Assembly: GCA_003694875.1 (NCBI GenBank)
Contig: RFJN01000008.1
Location: 1 to 6,580, forward strand
Direction of reading: 5' to 3'
DNA: 6,580 bases
Origin: Planctomycetota bacterium
GTDB lineage: Bacteria; Planctomycetota; J058; J103
Part shown: piece after piece, positions 5,921 to 6,580 of the stretch
Position numbering within the stretch: the first letter of the stretch is position 1
Layout of the letters: each line of letters begins with the position of its first letter
Notes under the pieces: model-generated
The model's input: the letters and a program-made list of their open reading frames with translations, nothing else
The model's database searches: none
Told to the model about the DNA's origin: nothing
Made by a program: the position numbers and the translations under genes

Positions 5921-6580
5921 TACGCGCCCGCCGTCTCCTCCGCCCCCTCCGCCGCGCCGCCGTCCGGCTGCTCGCCTCCGGTGCTCGCACCGTCAGAGGC
6001 GGGCGCCTCGCCCTCGGCGTCCTTCGCATCGTCCGCATCGCCCCTGGCGGACCGGGCGCTGCGCGTGCGCGAGCGCCGGGCGCGTCGAGCGCGCGGTGCG
6101 GACTTCGGCTCGGGCTGGGCATCGGCCTCGGGTTCGGCCCCCTCGGACGTGGCGCCCTCGGCGCCGGCCCCCTCCGGTTGCCCGGACGCACCGGACGGCT
6201 CGGCCGCAGCCTCTTCCTGCTCGAGCAGTCCCGCGGCGAAGCCGCCCTCGTCTTCCTCCGCCCGACGCTGCTCGGCCGCCCTGCGCGCGAGTTCCTCGAG
6301 CCGCTCGCGGCGCCGGCGCAGCTCCTCCTGCTCGCGCGCGATCTCCTCCTGGCGCAACCGCTCGAGTTCCGCCACGCGATCGATCTCGGCGCGTTCCTCG
6401 GGCGCGAGAAGGCCCGCATGGAAGTCATCGAGCGGCTCCGCCTCGGCCGCCGCTGCGGACATCGCTCCGGCCGACGCCTCGGCTGCCGCGGCCGACGGCG
6501 GTTCGGAGACGCCCTCGGTCGGCGCCGCCGGGGCCGGCGTCGGCTCCTCGCGCGGGCTCGCGCCCTGCGCGGCCTCGGGG
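5920..6580 (-). CDS. C-terminal part of a charged, low-complexity protein (partial)
   Basis: About 219 residues are visible, ending at TAG 5920-5922; the frame is open to the window edge with the same Ala/Pro/Glu-rich composition. An in-frame ATG at 6462 has GGAG only 2 nt away, too close for a good ribosome site, so the gene probably starts outside. From that Met the visible parts are: FHAGLL at 14-19; a predicted long E/R-rich helix at about 21-72; a second copy, FAAGLL, at 75-80; an acidic Gly/Ala/Glu/Pro stretch; an Arg-rich patch RARRARRSRTRSARSARG at about 124-141; and an acidic Ala/Gly-rich end. No enzymatic domain or membrane segment is visible. Such tails occur in RNase E/G, RNA helicases and other nucleic-acid proteins, but I do not recognise the gene and assign no function. 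Confidence 0.7.
   Translation of the reverse strand, partial: PEAAQGASPREEPTPAPAAPTEGVSEPPSAAAAEASAGAMSAAAAEAEPLDDFHAGLLAPEERAEIDRVAELERLRQEEIAREQEELRRRRERLEELARRAAEQRRAEEDEGGFAAGLLEQEEAAAEPSGASGQPEGAGAEGATSEGAEPEADAQPEPKSAPRARRARRSRTRSARSARGDADDAKDAEGEAPASDGASTGGEQPDGGAAEGAEETAGA
6223..6432 (-). repeat. Duplicated short peptide motif flanking an E/R-rich helix
   Basis: LDDFHAGLLAPEE (about 6432-6394) and EGGFAAGLLEQEE (about 6249-6211) share F-x-AGLL-x2-EE. They bracket about 50 residues rich in Glu and Arg that should form a single charged helix. The rest of the tail is low-complexity, so a conserved hydrophobic core repeated twice stands out as a possible short interaction motif. The coding bases differ between copies, as expected for an old or selected repeat. 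Confidence 0.45.

Noticed and set aside
1..6580. Frequent CTCGAG, CGATCG and GAGATCGAG-like words as a dispersed repeat
   Set aside because: They fall inside coding regions and reflect favoured Glu, Ile, Leu and Arg codons in a GC-rich genome, with no regular spacing.

Overview
The window is a very GC-rich bacterial stretch (roughly 70% by eye, not counted). Every gene I can support lies on the minus strand, so transcription runs from high to low coordinates. The core is translation genes in conserved order: rplM (L13), rpsI (S9), then valS (valyl-tRNA synthetase), an inositol-monophosphatase/SuhB-like gene, a zinc-ribbon/FHA/DUF4388 regulator, and the first 35 codons of a secreted protein. 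At the other end is the 3' part of a low-complexity, charged gene. The FHA plus DUF4388 architecture and the GC content suggest a delta-proteobacterial-type lineage (Myxococcota, Desulfobacterota, Binatota or similar). This is inference; nothing here fixes the taxon.

Layout in the direction of transcription. (i) 6580-5920: C-terminal part of an Ala/Glu/Pro-rich protein with an E/R-rich helix and an Arg-rich patch, ending in a strong GC hairpin that starts at its stop codon. (ii) 5881-5743: a near-consensus sigma-70 promoter (TTGACA, 16 nt, TATGAT) and a leader of about 100 nt that can fold in two mutually exclusive ways. (iii) 5742-4796: rplM and rpsI, 41 nt apart. (iv) 4795-4639: a 157-nt gap with two hairpins sharing an 8-nt direct repeat, the second followed by TTT, a candidate weak terminator or attenuator ahead of valS. 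(v) 4638-1112: valS and the IMPase-like gene, overlapping by 4 nt (ATGA). (vi) 1035-166: the FHA/DUF4388 gene. (vii) 105-1: start of a signal-peptide protein, possibly leaderless.

L13 and S9 are ribosomal subunit proteins and ValS charges tRNA-Val. The phosphatase is translationally coupled to valS; its relative SuhB acts in rRNA transcription in E. coli, so a translation/rRNA theme is plausible but unproven. The FHA protein looks like a phospho-threonine reader placed downstream of these housekeeping genes. Most of the window is conserved housekeeping DNA, and I found no mobile element, CRISPR array, tRNA or rRNA. The less ordinary parts are the two leader structures, the repeat-bearing tail protein, and the FHA/DUF4388 protein. 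No gene-free stretch exceeds about 180 nt.
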